From Rhodoferax sp. (GTDB lineage: Bacteria > Pseudomonadota > Gammaproteobacteria > Burkholderiales > Burkholderiaceae_C), in contig JARLJH010000026.1 in NCBI GenBank assembly GCA_031291305.1, forward strand, positions 1-64,000: 64,000 nt of DNA. The letters run 5' to 3'. The notes under the pieces are model-generated. The model was not told the origin of the DNA and did not search any database. It saw only the letters and a list, made by a program, of their open reading frames with translations. Numbering within the stretch: position 1 is the stretch's first letter; each line of letters starts with the position of its first letter. Positions 33,930-42,721 of the stretch are shown one piece after another. The position numbers and the translations under genes are program-made.

Positions 33930-35211
33930 ACACACCCACAAAGTCATCCCGATCCAGCCGGTGCCGTACAGCCGTTCGCGCCAGGCCGGTGAGTCACAAA
34001 CCGTGCTCGATCAGATCACCAAAGACTTTGACGACAACCCCAAGGCCATGCAGTACTTCTACGACCTGTTCCAGCGGGTCTACTGCCACGGAGAAGAAGT
34101 GCCGCATGAGGGCATGCTGGTCGGCACCACCTGCATCCAGGCCCCGGAGGAATTGATCTACGCCTTTGGCGCGACACCGATGCGCCTGTGTAACGGCTCT
34201 TACCACTACGACCAGCGCGGCGGTGACTTCATGCCTGCCAAGTCGTGCTCGCTGGTGAAGGCCACGCTGGGCATGCTGAGCGCCGAGCACGTGATTCCGG
34301 CCATTGGCAAGCCCGACCTGATCGTCAATCCCACCACCTGCGACCAGAAGAAAAAGTCCAGCGCCATGATCGAAGGCCTGGGCTATGCAGTGTTTGACCT
34401 GGAGTTTCCCAACGTCAAAGAGAGCGAGGCCTCTCGCGTTTACTGGCAGCGTGCGGTGCGTGAATTTGCCCAGCGCCTGCGCACCCTGACCGGAAAGAAA
34501 TTGACGCGCAAAAACCTCAAGGCCGCCATTGCGAAGATTGCCCGGGCCCAGGTGGCGTTTCGCAAGCTGCACCACTTTCGCCAACTGTCGCCGTCGATCA
34601 TTCTGGGCAAGGATGCCTTTCTGGTCACCAACGCCTACTTCTTTGACAACATCGACAGCTGGACGGCAGCGGTGGAAAAGCTCAACGAAGAGTTGGCGCA
34701 ACGTGAGCAGGATGGCATCCGTGCCGTGCAGAAAAAAGCACCACGGGTGTTGTTCACCGGCTCACCGCCGATCTTCCCCAACCTGAAGCTGCCGCTGCTG
34801 ATTGAAGAGTCGGGCGGCGTGGTGGTGGCCGATGAAACCTGTTCCTCCAACCGCATGCTCTACGACATGACGGCGGTGGACGAGTGGTGGCTCAACGACA
34901 TGGTGGATAGCCTGGCCGACAAATACCTCAAGCCCTGCACCTGCCCGATCTTCACAAAGAACGACGATCGCAAACGCCGCTTGCTGGAGCTGGTGAATCA
35001 GTTTCAGGCCGATGGCGTGGTCTACCAGGCTTTTGCCGGTTGCCAAGTCTATGAGATGGAATACAAAAGTGTCGCCGACGAATTCAACAAGGCCGGCATC
35101 CCCATGCTCTACATCGAAACCGACTACAGCCCGGACGACAAGGGGCAGATGTCCACCCGCATCGAGGCCTTCCTCGAATCCCTCAAAGCCAAGAAAAAGA
35201 GGCAAGCATGA
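33919..35211 (+). CDS. Double-cubane-type reductase (DCCP/YjiM, 2-hydroxyacyl-CoA dehydratase fold)
   Basis: A 430-residue protein of the HgdB/BcrC/YjiM fold. Two half-domains each offer three to four Cys: C72, C110, C141 in the first and C308, C340/C342, C375 in the second, together with NPTTCDQKKK and DETCSSNR. This 3+3 layout is what a double-cubane [8Fe] cluster protein (DCCP) uses, rather than a pair of dehydratase subunits. Known DCCPs are reduced by an ATP-driven partner and cut small molecules at very low potential. No CoA-ligase or dehydratase partner subunit is beside it. It overlaps both neighbours. Confidence 0.86.
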   Translation: MHTEHTHKVIPIQPVPYSRSRQAGESQTVLDQITKDFDDNPKAMQYFYDLFQRVYCHGEEVPHEGMLVGTTCIQAPEELIYAFGATPMRLCNGSYHYDQRGGDFMPAKSCSLVKATLGMLSAEHVIPAIGKPDLIVNPTTCDQKKKSSAMIEGLGYAVFDLEFPNVKESEASRVYWQRAVREFAQRLRTLTGKKLTRKNLKAAIAKIARAQVAFRKLHHFRQLSPSIILGKDAFLVTNAYFFDNIDSWTAAVEKLNEELAQREQDGIRAVQKKAPRVLFTGSPPIFPNLKLPLLIEESGGVVVADETCSSNRMLYDMTAVDEWWLNDMVDSLADKYLKPCTCPIFTKNDDRKRRLLELVNQFQADGVVYQAFAGCQVYEMEYKSVADEFNKAGIPMLYIETDYSPDDKGQMSTRIEAFLESLKAKKKRQA

Positions 35212-36026
35212 GCAAGAACTATTTTGCAGGTATTGATGTCGGCTCTACCGCCATCAAGGTGGCGCTGGTCGATGAACACGGCAAGATGACCGGTGAACAC
35301 GTCACGCCTTCGGGCAGTCTGTTTCACAAAAATTCGCTGGCCGCGCTGGCGCAACTGCTGGCGCAATGCGGGGTGCAGCGTGAGCAGGTGCGCTACCTGA
35401 TTGCCACCGGCTATGGGCGCAAGCTGTTCAAGGAGGCTGACGACTCCATCAGCGAAATCACCGCCAACGCCATGGGCGCGTTCGAGACCGGCAAGGCCTA
35501 TGGCGGCGTGCGCACCATCATCAACATTGGCGGGCAAGACTCCAAGGCGATCCAGATTGACGACAGCGGCAGCGTGGTGCATTTTGTGATGAACGACAAA
35601 TGCGCCGCCGGTACCGGGCGTTTTCTGGATGTGGCGGCGCGCAACCTGGAGCTGGATCTGGAGGAGCTGGGCGAGTACCACTTCAAGGGCAGCTGTGCAC
35701 CGCTGAAGATCAACAGCACCTGCACCGTGTTCGCCGAGTCCGAAATCATTGGCCTGCTGGCCAACGGCCACGGCAAGTCGGAAATCATTGCCGGGATTCA
35801 CTACTCGATTGCGGTGCGCACGGCACGGCTGGCGCGGCGCGTGGGCTTGGAAAAACACGTCTACTTTGACGGCGGCCCGGCGCTCAACAAGGGGCTGGTG
35901 GCGGCGCTGCAAGAGGAGCTGGGCTGCGAGATCATCGTGCCCGAGTTCCCGCAAACCACCACCGCTTTTGGGGCCGCCATTCTGGCGCGCAACGAGTTCA
36001 TGACCGAGGTGGAAGATGCCCACTGA
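35208..36026 (+). CDS. ASKHA-type ATPase activator of the DCCP reductase (YjiL/BadF-like)
   Basis: A 272-residue ATPase. GIDVGSTAIK (phosphate 1), NIGGQDSKAI (phosphate 2) and GGPALNKG (adenosine) are ASKHA motifs; C132 in NDKCAAGTGRFLD and C172 in STCTVFAESE bind the [4Fe-4S] cluster shared between two subunits. The protein uses ATP hydrolysis to push an electron onto its partner, here the DCCP whose gene it overlaps by 4 nt. It belongs to the single-protein activators of the BadF/BadG/BcrA/HgdC family. Confidence 0.9.
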   Translation: MSKNYFAGIDVGSTAIKVALVDEHGKMTGEHVTPSGSLFHKNSLAALAQLLAQCGVQREQVRYLIATGYGRKLFKEADDSISEITANAMGAFETGKAYGGVRTIINIGGQDSKAIQIDDSGSVVHFVMNDKCAAGTGRFLDVAARNLELDLEELGEYHFKGSCAPLKINSTCTVFAESEIIGLLANGHGKSEIIAGIHYSIAVRTARLARRVGLEKHVYFDGGPALNKGLVAALQEELGCEIIVPEFPQTTTAFGAAILARNEFMTEVEDAH

Positions 36027-36717
36027 AGCCCTGGACGTGGTGGTGAGCCTGCCCATGGCCATGGTGCTGGGCCTGGTCTACGGCCTGGGGCCGTGTCTGG
36101 TGGCCTGCTTGCCTTACCTCGGGCCGGTGTTTCTGGCGCGCGACTTCAGTTGGCGGCGCTCCTGGAAGGTGGTGCTGCCGCTGTCGGCCGGGCGGCTGCT
36201 GGGGTATGCGTCCTTCGGTGCGCTGGCGGGCTGGGTCGGCAACTATGTGAACGACGGAACCTCCACCTCGCCGGTGTTGCACACCGTGGTGGGGGCGGCG
36301 GCGCTGATGGTCGGGCTGGCCTTGTTCTGGCAACGCCGCCCGGCCTGTGCCGTACCCGTTTCACCCCCTGCAGAGGGCGTACCGATGCGCCGCATGGACA
36401 TCGGCACCACGCCGCGCCCGCTGCTGCCCGGTGGCCTGTTCCTGATGGGCGTGGGCATGGCGCTGACGCCTTGCGGGCCGCTGAGCACAGTGCTGTTTTC
36501 GGCAGCGGCGTCGGGCCATATGGTCAGCGGCGCAGTGCTGGGCCTGGGCTTTGGCCTGGGGGCCATCGTGGTTCCGTCCGTGGTGTATGGCCTGGGTGTG
36601 GCGTATTTCGGTGCTCGCCTGCGTGAGCAGCTGGGGCCGTGGCGTGTGCGCATTGAGCGCCTGAGCGCCGGGCTGCTGGTGCTGGTGGGTGTGAACCAGA
36701 TCATCCGGGGGTTTTGA
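36016..36717 (+). CDS. SafE/DsbD-like membrane protein
   Basis: A 233-residue protein of six likely helices. GPCLVACLPYLGPV (C27, C31) in the first helix and LTPCGPLSTVL (C153) in the fourth resemble the PC...P and PC..PL motifs of DsbD/CcdA, which pass reducing power across the membrane; the SafE family annotation (sulfite exporter) also fits the fold. It lies between the reductase ATPase and tonB and overlaps both, so either electron transfer to the periplasm or metal/anion export is possible. The choice is not settled by sequence. Confidence 0.75.
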   Translation: MPTEALDVVVSLPMAMVLGLVYGLGPCLVACLPYLGPVFLARDFSWRRSWKVVLPLSAGRLLGYASFGALAGWVGNYVNDGTSTSPVLHTVVGAAALMVGLALFWQRRPACAVPVSPPAEGVPMRRMDIGTTPRPLLPGGLFLMGVGMALTPCGPLSTVLFSAAASGHMVSGAVLGLGFGLGAIVVPSVVYGLGVAYFGARLREQLGPWRVRIERLSAGLLVLVGVNQIIRGF

Positions 36718-37385
36718 TGAAGGCCAGCTCCATGAGCCGTTCACAACGCCACCTGCTGATCGCCAGCAGTGTGGTGCTGTTTCATCTCGCGGCGATCTGG
36801 GTGTTGCAAACGGGCTTGATCCGGCAGGCACTGGCTGTGGTGGTGCCGGTGGAAATCCTCAGCGAGTTCATCGAGCCGCCCAAGCCCCAGCCAGAGCCGC
36901 CGCTCCAGCCACCCAAGCCGGTGGTGCAAGCCGTGCCACGCCCAACCGCGCCGCCACCACCACCCATGCCATTGGCCATTGCCGACCCCACGCCAGCGCC
37001 CGATGCACCCACCGGGGTGGTGGCACCGCCCGTGCCTTTACCGCCGATTGCTGCACCCGTGGCCGCTACACCCACTCCCAAACCGGTGCCCGCAGGGCCG
37101 CAGATTGAGCTGCCGTCCAGTGATGCCGACTACCTGCACAACCCGCCGCCGAACTACCCCGCCAAAAGCCGGCGCATGGGCGAGCAGGGCAAGGTGGTGG
37201 TGCGGGTGTTGATTGGTGTCGATGGCCTGGCGCAAAAGGTGGAAATCCGCAAATCCAGCGGTTTCGATCGGCTCGATGAGGCTGCGCTGGATACCGTGAA
37301 GAACTGGCGCTACGTGCCCGGCAAACGTGCCGGTGTCGTCGAGGCGATGTGGTTCAACGTTCCTATCAATTATGTTTTGGAGTAA
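36717..37385 (+). CDS. tonB: TonB energy transducer of the reductase operon
   Basis: A 222-residue TonB: a cytoplasmic start and membrane helix (HLLIASSVVLFHLAAIWVL), a long Pro-rich spacer (residues about 55-130) and a C-terminal domain starting NPPPNYPAKSRRMGEQGKVVVRV and ending PINYVLE. It couples the ExbBD proton motor to outer-membrane receptors. The ATG at 36717 overlaps the stop of the previous gene; exbB follows after 6 nt. The private location argues for service to the receptors at 25.6 and 29.3 kb. Confidence 0.93.
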   Translation: MKASSMSRSQRHLLIASSVVLFHLAAIWVLQTGLIRQALAVVVPVEILSEFIEPPKPQPEPPLQPPKPVVQAVPRPTAPPPPPMPLAIADPTPAPDAPTGVVAPPVPLPPIAAPVAATPTPKPVPAGPQIELPSSDADYLHNPPPNYPAKSRRMGEQGKVVVRVLIGVDGLAQKVEIRKSSGFDRLDEAALDTVKNWRYVPGKRAGVVEAMWFNVPINYVLE

Positions 37386-37391
37386 ATAGTC

Positions 37392-38123
37392 ATGCATTCG
37401 CAATCTGGTTTGATGTCGTTGTGGGAACAAGGTGATATGGTGACCCGCATCGTGGCGGTGTTGCTGCTGGTCATGTCGCTGGCCAGTTGGATGGTGATCG
37501 TGATCAAGGTGCTGGGCCTGCGCCAGGCTTCCAAAGAGGCCAAGGCCACCGCTGCCTTTTGGCTGGCCAGTGACTTTGACGATGGCCTGAAACAGCTCGG
37601 CGGCGATGTCAGCAACCCGTTTCGCCAACTGGCTGTAGCCGGTTTTGAGGCCGATGCGCATCTGCAGCCGCAGGACAACAAGCCACACCTTAAAGATTCA
37701 CTCGATCTGAACGACTGGGTCACCCGCTGCCTGCGCAGTGCCATCGATGAAGCTACGGCGCAGTTGCAAAGTGGGCTGGCGATCCTGGCCTCGGTGGGTT
37801 CCACCGCACCGTTTTTCGGCCTGTTCGGCACGGTCTGGGGCATCTACCACGCCTTGATGGCCATCGGCCTGACCGGACAATCCACCATTGACAAAGTGGC
37901 TGGTCCGATTGGCGAGGCCTTGATCATGACCGCCCTGGGGCTGGCGGTGGCGATTCCCGCCGTGCTGGGCTACAACGCGCTGGTGCGCGGCAACAAAGGT
38001 GTGATTGCCAAGCTCAACCGCTTTGCCTACGACCTGCATGCGCTGTTTGTCACGGGTTCGCGCGTGGGCTCCAGCAGCGCTTTCAACAGCCATGCCAAAG
38101 TGCTGCCCATCAGAAAGGTCTGA
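37392..38123 (+). CDS. exbB: Biopolymer transport protein ExbB
   Basis: A 243-residue ExbB/MotA-TolQ family proton channel. Three membrane segments (IVAVLLLVMSLASWMVIVIKVL, ILASVGSTAPFFGLFGTVWGIYHAL, IMTALGLAVAIPAVLGYN) carry the family signature GSTAPFFGLFGTVWGIYHA. It forms a pentameric pore around ExbD and drives TonB. It lies in the order tonB-exbB-exbD. Confidence 0.94.
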   Translation: MHSQSGLMSLWEQGDMVTRIVAVLLLVMSLASWMVIVIKVLGLRQASKEAKATAAFWLASDFDDGLKQLGGDVSNPFRQLAVAGFEADAHLQPQDNKPHLKDSLDLNDWVTRCLRSAIDEATAQLQSGLAILASVGSTAPFFGLFGTVWGIYHALMAIGLTGQSTIDKVAGPIGEALIMTALGLAVAIPAVLGYNALVRGNKGVIAKLNRFAYDLHALFVTGSRVGSSSAFNSHAKVLPIRKV

Positions 38124-38128
38124 ACATC

Positions 38129-38539
38129 ATGTCCTTCGGAACCCAAGACGACAACGATGAGGTGATGAACGAGATCAACATGACCCCGCTGGTGGATGTG
38201 ATGCTGGTGCTGCTCATCATCTTCATCATCACCGTGCCGGTGATGAAACACGCGGTCAAGATCGACCTTCCGCACGCCAGCAGCCAGCCGCAAGATGCCA
38301 AACCCGAAACCATCCGCCTGAGCGTGGCGGCCAACGGGCAGTACTTCTGGAACGAATCTCCGGTGGCTGAAGCTGATCTGGCTGGGCTGTTGCGTGCCGA
38401 GTCCGCCAAACAGCCGCAGCCCGAACTGCACATCCGCGGCGACAAGGCGGTGCGCTATGAATATGTGGCGCTGCTGATGACGGCGGCACGGCAGGCGGGG
38501 TTGAGAAAAATCGGGTTTGTGACGGATCCGGCGAATTGA
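38129..38539 (+). CDS. exbD: Biopolymer transport protein ExbD
   Basis: A 136-residue ExbD. NMTPLVDVMLVLLIIFIIT holds the single helix with the essential proton-binding Asp (VDVM), and the rest is a periplasmic domain. It is the last gene of the nine-gene operon; about 360 nt of AT-rich sequence follow before the next gene. Confidence 0.94.
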   Translation: MSFGTQDDNDEVMNEINMTPLVDVMLVLLIIFIITVPVMKHAVKIDLPHASSQPQDAKPETIRLSVAANGQYFWNESPVAEADLAGLLRAESAKQPQPELHIRGDKAVRYEYVALLMTAARQAGLRKIGFVTDPAN

Positions 38540-38904
38540 AATCTTGCCTCTGTCGCTCGATGTCAAGGTTGGTCTGTTGGGCATTTGGTTCGCATGGAAG
38601 GTGGGCAGGCTGACCGTGCGCCGTTATGTTGTCAACAAGGCGAACTAGGTTATTTCGGGGTTAGGTATGCCAAATCTCAAATTGGCCATTGATGCAACTT
38701 GCTCGTGTGTTTTGGAATAGCTCCGTATATTCTCAATTCGCGATCCAATAGGTCTGTAGCCGCCATATAGCATGCATATGCGGCTATTGTTTACATAGCA
38801 AACTACGAAATTTTTATCGATAAATATCAAATTACGCTTGAGTACACTGACGCTCTCATCGCTATTTTTTGATCTGGTCTGAAGCCAGGTTATGTTTGCA
38901 TCAC
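38540..38904. other. AT-rich intergenic region with an inverted repeat
   Basis: About 365 nt between exbD and the DUF2946 remnant, visibly richer in A and T than its neighbours. It holds a near-perfect inverted repeat AGCCGCCATAT...ATATGCGGCT (38758-38785, one bulge) and the palindrome TTTATCGATAAA (38813-38824). A minus-strand frame of 61 codons at 38645-38830 has no family feature. It probably holds the promoter region of the cytochrome bd block and may be of foreign origin. Confidence 0.5.
38817..38830 (+). promoter_or_regulatory. FNR-like box before the DUF2946/cydP-cydABX genes
   Basis: TCGAT-AAAT-ATCAA matches the FNR consensus TTGAT-N4-ATCAA with one mismatch in the left half. It is about 75 nt upstream of the DUF2946 remnant and 620 nt ahead of cydP. 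Cytochrome bd genes are FNR/Arc controlled in many bacteria, which makes the site plausible, but the spacing to a -10 is not ideal. Confidence 0.35.
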
Positions 38905-39314
38905 ATGAGCACTCGCAGTCGCTTTATTTCAACCTGGATTGCCATTTTGGCCGTCCTGTTGAACGCGCTGGTGCCCACAGTGTCGCTGGCGTTTGAACCT
39001 GACCCAACACTAGGCAGCTCGGTCAGTCGTGAATGGATCGAGATGTGTACCAGCCAAGGGTGAAGCTGGGCGCGGATGGCCAAATTTCTGCACAAACTTC
39101 TCAGCGGCCCGAAGGTGCACCCGCTGCCACCCACAATGGCCATTGCCCGTACTGCCTGACGCATGCGGCATCGTTTGGTTTGCCGCCAATGCCTGTCGCG
39201 CTGCTGCCGGTGTGGCGCCCTGTGACCGACCTATTGCCCCAAAGCACGCCAAGGCTTGCCGGTACCTGGGTCTGGCTGGTCCCCGCTGCTCGCGCACCAC
39301 CGACCACTCTCTGA
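38905..39314 (+). pseudogene. DUF2946 gene, copy 4, with a frameshift
   Basis: ATG at 38905 starts a DUF2946-like protein: hydrophobic helix FISTWIAILAVLLNALVPTVS, then WIEMCTSQG and a TGA at 39061-39063. The next frame reads VKLGADGQISA, then HNGHCPYCLTHAAS and a Pro-ending C terminus to 39314. Copy 1 has the same order (ICTSAG, VKVVLNADGS, HCPLC), so one missing base in the GGG at 39058-39060 would restore a protein of about 136 residues. It is a decayed gene, a sequencing slip at a homopolymer, or a rare programmed shift. Confidence 0.7.
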
Positions 39315-39449
39315 CCCTGATCAACCCGTCGCTTTGAGTAGGCGGGCGCTGAGTGCTGCAAAGCGCTGTCGTATGAAGCCTGTCGTTTGTGCTGTTTGTG
39401 GCATGGCGTAGTGCTTCCTTTCATTCCTGTTTCATCCTTGAGGGTCACG

Positions 39450-39680
39450 ATGACGACTCCTAACCTTGCTACGTCTGGTCACACCACCAAACGCTGGCAT
39501 CAGCGTCTGCGCCGCGAGTTGATCTGGGCGTTGGCCCTGAAACTGATCGTGCTGTTTGCGCTGAAAGCGGCCTTCTTTCCACATCGCCTGCCTGCAGATG
39601 TGGCTGCGCAGGGTGTGGCTGACCGCATGGCGTCGTCAACAGCCCCCGCGCATGAAACTATTTCCAAGGACCAACCATGA
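39450..39680 (+). CDS. cydP: Cytochrome bd small subunit-like protein CydP
   Basis: A 76-residue protein with one central membrane helix (ELIWALALKLIVLFALKAAFF) flanked by Arg/Lys on the inner side (TKRWHQRLRRE). This matches the CydP proteins that precede cydAB in many proteobacteria. The ATG at 39450 follows TTGAGGGTCACG; the longer open frame upstream lacks support. It overlaps cydA by 4 nt (ATGA), so it is translated with the oxidase. Confidence 0.78.
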   Translation: MTTPNLATSGHTTKRWHQRLRRELIWALALKLIVLFALKAAFFPHRLPADVAAQGVADRMASSTAPAHETISKDQP

Positions 39681-41290
39681 TTTCTGAATCCGTGGTGGAT
39701 TTGTCGCGACTGCAGTTCGCGGCCACCGCCCTTTATCACTTTTTATTCGTTCCGCTGACGCTGGGGCTGTCGTTTCTGCTGGCCATCATGGAGACGGTTT
39801 ATGTCTTGAGTGGCAAGACGGTTTACCGCGACATGACCAAGTTCTGGGGCAAGCTGTTTGGAATCAACTTCGCATTGGGCGTGACCACCGGCCTGACGAT
39901 GGAGTTCCAGTTTGGCACCAACTGGGCCTATTACTCGCACTACGTGGGCGACATTTTTGGCGCGCCGTTGGCGATTGAAGGGCTGCTGGCCTTCTTTCTG
40001 GAATCTACCTTTGTCGGCCTGTTCTTCTTTGGCTGGGAGCGCCTGAGCAAGGTCGGGCACTTGGTCGTGACCTTCATGGTGGCGATTGGTTCCAACCTGT
40101 CGGCGGTGCTGATTTTGATTGCCAATGCCTGGATGCAAAACCCGGTGGGCTCAGACTTCAACCCGGTCACCATGCGCATGGAACTCACCGACTTTTACGA
40201 CGTGGTGTTCAACCCGGTGGCGCAGGCTAAGTTTGTGCACACTATCAGCGCGGGCTATGTGACCGCGTCGATCTTTGTGCTGGGCATCAGCAGCTGGTAT
40301 TTGCTGAAAAAACGTGACCGCGGTTTTGCCCTGCGCTCGTTTCGTATTGCAGCCGCATTTGGTCTCGCTTCGGTCCTGTCGGTGATTGTGCTGGGCGATG
40401 AGTCCGGCTACAGCGCTGCAGAGTCGCAACAGGCCAAGATGGCCGCCATGGAGGCCATGTGGAAGACCGAGCCGGCCCCCGCTGGCTTGACGCTGTTTGG
40501 CATTCCCGATGAGGCCACGCGCACGACGGCTGCCGAAATCCGCATCCCCTACGTGCTGGGCTTGATTGGCACGCGCACGGTGGACAAGACCATTCCCGGC
40601 ATCGACGAGGTTGAAAAGACTACCGCCGAGCGCATGGAGCGCGGCGTTAAAGCGGTCAAGGCGCTGGAAGAATTGCGCAAAGACCCGAAAAACGCCGACA
40701 AGCTGGCGCGCTTTGCCGAAGTGAAAGCCGACCTGGGCTATGGCCTGCTGCTGAAGAAATACATCGCCGATGTGTCGCAAGCCACGCCTGAGATGAAGGC
40801 ACGCGCTGTGGATGATGCCATTCCCCGCGTGGCCCCTTTGTTCTGGACGTTCCGTGTCATGGTTTTGATAGCAGGCCTGATGCTGACGCTGATGGCGGTG
40901 GCTTTCTGGTCGTCCGTGCGCAACCGCATCGAGAGTCGCCCCTGGCTGCTCAAATGGGCTCTTTGGAGCATTCCGCTGCCCTGGCTGGCCTGTGAAATGG
41001 GCTGGTTTGTGGCTGAGTATGGTCGCCAGCCCTGGACGGTGCAGGGCATGCTGCCCACGCATTTGTCCACCTCGGTACTCAGTGCGGGCGAGGTGATGGC
41101 TTCGCTGACTGGCTTTGTCACGTTTTACACCCTGCTGCTGGTCGCCGAGCTTTACCTGATGTTCAAGTACGCCCGACTGGGGCCATCGAGTCTGGGAACC
41201 GGCCACTATGCGCTGGAAAAAAGCACGCCCGCCAGTGGCGCATCTGCGGCACCGGTTTACGCCGCCGCTCACGCTTCCAAGGAGATTTGA
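39677..41290 (+). CDS. cydA: Cytochrome bd ubiquinol oxidase subunit I
   Basis: CydA (537 residues) carries hemes b558, b595 and d and oxidises quinol to reduce O2 to water at high affinity. Seen are [17 protein letters not shown] (N-terminal heme ligand His 19-20 region), [13 protein letters not shown], and [14 protein letters not shown] (quinol-oxidation GRQPW motif). The loop between helices 6 and 7 is long (about 130 residues from MWKTEP to VAPLFWTF), so this is a long-Q-loop enzyme. It overlaps cydP and precedes cydB by one base. Confidence 0.97.
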   Translation: MISESVVDLSRLQFAATALYHFLFVPLTLGLSFLLAIMETVYVLSGKTVYRDMTKFWGKLFGINFALGVTTGLTMEFQFGTNWAYYSHYVGDIFGAPLAIEGLLAFFLESTFVGLFFFGWERLSKVGHLVVTFMVAIGSNLSAVLILIANAWMQNPVGSDFNPVTMRMELTDFYDVVFNPVAQAKFVHTISAGYVTASIFVLGISSWYLLKKRDRGFALRSFRIAAAFGLASVLSVIVLGDESGYSAAESQQAKMAAMEAMWKTEPAPAGLTLFGIPDEATRTTAAEIRIPYVLGLIGTRTVDKTIPGIDEVEKTTAERMERGVKAVKALEELRKDPKNADKLARFAEVKADLGYGLLLKKYIADVSQATPEMKARAVDDAIPRVAPLFWTFRVMVLIAGLMLTLMAVAFWSSVRNRIESRPWLLKWALWSIPLPWLACEMGWFVAEYGRQPWTVQGMLPTHLSTSVLSAGEVMASLTGFVTFYTLLLVAELYLMFKYARLGPSSLGTGHYALEKSTPASGASAAPVYAAAHASKEI

Positions 41291-41291
41291 C

Positions 41292-42428
41292 ATGTTGGAC
41301 TACACCATCTTGAAACTGGTCTGGTGGCTTCTGGTGTGCGTGCTGCTCATCGGCTTTGCCATCATGGACGGGCACGACATGGGCGTGGGTGCGCTGCTGC
41401 CCTTTGTCGGGAAAACCGATGACGAGCGCCGGGTCATGCTCAACACGGTGGGGCCGCACTGGGAGGGCAATCAAGTGTGGTTTGTCACAGCGGGCGGCGC
41501 CATTTTTGCCGCCTGGCCGCTGGTTTACGCCACCGCGTTCTCTGGCTTTTACTTTGCGCTGATGGCAGGGCTGTGGGCTTTGTTTTTCCGGCCGGTCGGG
41601 TTTGACTACCGCAGCAAGGTGGCGGATGCGCGTTGGCGCACAGCGTGGGACTGGGGCCTGTTTGTCGGTGGGGCCGTGCCTGCGCTGGTGTTTGGCGTGG
41701 CCATTGGCAACGTCATCACCGGCGTGCCGTTTCACTTTGAAGACAGCATGATGCCGGTCTACACCGGCAGCTTCTGGGCGCTGTTCACGCCGTTTGCGCT
41801 GCTGTGTGGTGTGGCGAGTCTGTCGCTGCTGCTGTTCCACGGGGCGAACTACCTGCAACTGCGCACTGAAGGAGTGTTGGCTGAGCGGTCCCGTATCGCT
41901 GCATTGCTATTTGGTGTGGTCTTGGCAATTGTGTTTGCCTTGGGGGGAGTGATGGTGGTCGGCATGCAGGGTTACCAGATCACCTCCGCCGTGGTGCCGG
42001 GTGAAGCGGTATCACCGGTGGGCAAAACGGTGGTCATGCAAGCCGGGGCGTGGATGAGCAATTTCTCGGCGCGTCCGCTGATCTGGGTGCTGCCGGTATT
42101 GGCCTACGCAGGGATAGCGCTGGGTTTGCTGACCGCATTTGCCCGCAAACCTGGCGTGGCCTTTATCGGCAGTGGCCTGGCCTGTGCCGGTGTCATCCTG
42201 ACGGCAGGGGCGGCGATCTTCCCGTTTGTGTTGCCGTCCAGCTCCGATCCTGGGCACAGCCTCACGGTGTGGGACTGCGTCTCTAGCCAGCGCACCCTGA
42301 ACATCATGTTCTGGGTGGCCATGGTCATGACTCCGATCGTGCTGGCGTACACCAGTTGGGCCTACCGCGTGATGCGCGGCAAGGTCACTGTGGCGCAGGT
42401 TCAGGCCAACGGCAGAGCGCTTTACTGA
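41292..42428 (+). CDS. cydB: Cytochrome bd ubiquinol oxidase subunit II
   Basis: CydB (378 residues, about eight to nine helices) stabilises the heme subunit. The start [19 protein letters not shown] and [15 protein letters not shown] are family landmarks; the C terminus has the typical [15 protein letters not shown] segment ([14 protein letters not shown]). The ATG at 41292 follows GGAGATTTGAC; the open frame upstream to 41208 overlaps cydA. The small cydX follows. Confidence 0.97.
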   Translation: MLDYTILKLVWWLLVCVLLIGFAIMDGHDMGVGALLPFVGKTDDERRVMLNTVGPHWEGNQVWFVTAGGAIFAAWPLVYATAFSGFYFALMAGLWALFFRPVGFDYRSKVADARWRTAWDWGLFVGGAVPALVFGVAIGNVITGVPFHFEDSMMPVYTGSFWALFTPFALLCGVASLSLLLFHGANYLQLRTEGVLAERSRIAALLFGVVLAIVFALGGVMVVGMQGYQITSAVVPGEAVSPVGKTVVMQAGAWMSNFSARPLIWVLPVLAYAGIALGLLTAFARKPGVAFIGSGLACAGVILTAGAAIFPFVLPSSSDPGHSLTVWDCVSSQRTLNIMFWVAMVMTPIVLAYTSWAYRVMRGKVTVAQVQANGRALY

Positions 42429-42452
42429 ACACCTCTTTGAAAGGAATAAAAC

Positions 42453-42557
42453 ATGTGGTACTTCACCTGGACTTTAGGCGTCACGATGGCCGTGTTGCTG
42501 GCGGTGGTCAACGCCTTGTGGTTTGAAGCGCAGGGCACTGACCCAGACGACAAATAG
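42453..42557 (+). CDS. cydX: Cytochrome bd small subunit CydX
   Basis: A 34-residue membrane peptide, MWYFTWTLGVTMAVLLAVVN then ALWFEAQGTDPDDK. The MWYFxW start and WFE motif are the mark of CydX/YbgT, which stabilises heme d in the oxidase. It lies 24 nt after cydB with AAAGGAATAAAAC as ribosome-binding site. It is too short for simple gene callers but clear here. Confidence 0.92.
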   Translation: MWYFTWTLGVTMAVLLAVVNALWFEAQGTDPDDK

Positions 42558-42580
42558 GAGCGCGTTGCGCACTTTGAAAG

Positions 42581-42611
42581 GACATGGCTGGATGGGTTTT
42601 TCAGCCATGTC
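42581..42611. terminator. Stem-loop after cydX
   Basis: GACATGGCTG (42581-42590), an 11-nt loop with TTTTT, and CAGCCATGTC (42602-42611) form a perfect 10-bp stem 24 nt after cydX, followed by TTTG. It probably ends the cyd transcript or protects its 3' end; the T tract is short for a strong terminator. Confidence 0.55.
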
Positions 42612-42721
42612 TTTGAAGCTGTGCATGAAATGGGGCTGCCGTGCCAGTCCGGGTTTCAGCATATCTCGCATTGAGTTAAGCTGCTGACTGGTTAGCGGCG
42701 ACAACTCAACAGGAGATTTTC

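Noticed and set aside
33919..36026. Reading the reductase/ATPase pair as benzoyl-CoA reductase or 2-hydroxyglutaryl-CoA dehydratase
   Set aside because: A true dehydratase needs two different subunits and benzoyl-CoA reductase four; only one catalytic protein with doubled Cys is present, and no CoA-pathway gene is beside it.
36016..36717. Plain sulfite exporter annotation
   Set aside because: The fold fits but the Cys-Pro motifs resemble DsbD/CcdA and no sulfur-metabolism gene is near; the call is left open.
38645..38830. 61-codon minus-strand frame in the AT-rich region
   Set aside because: No homology or ribosome-binding site, and composition is consistent with chance in AT-rich DNA.
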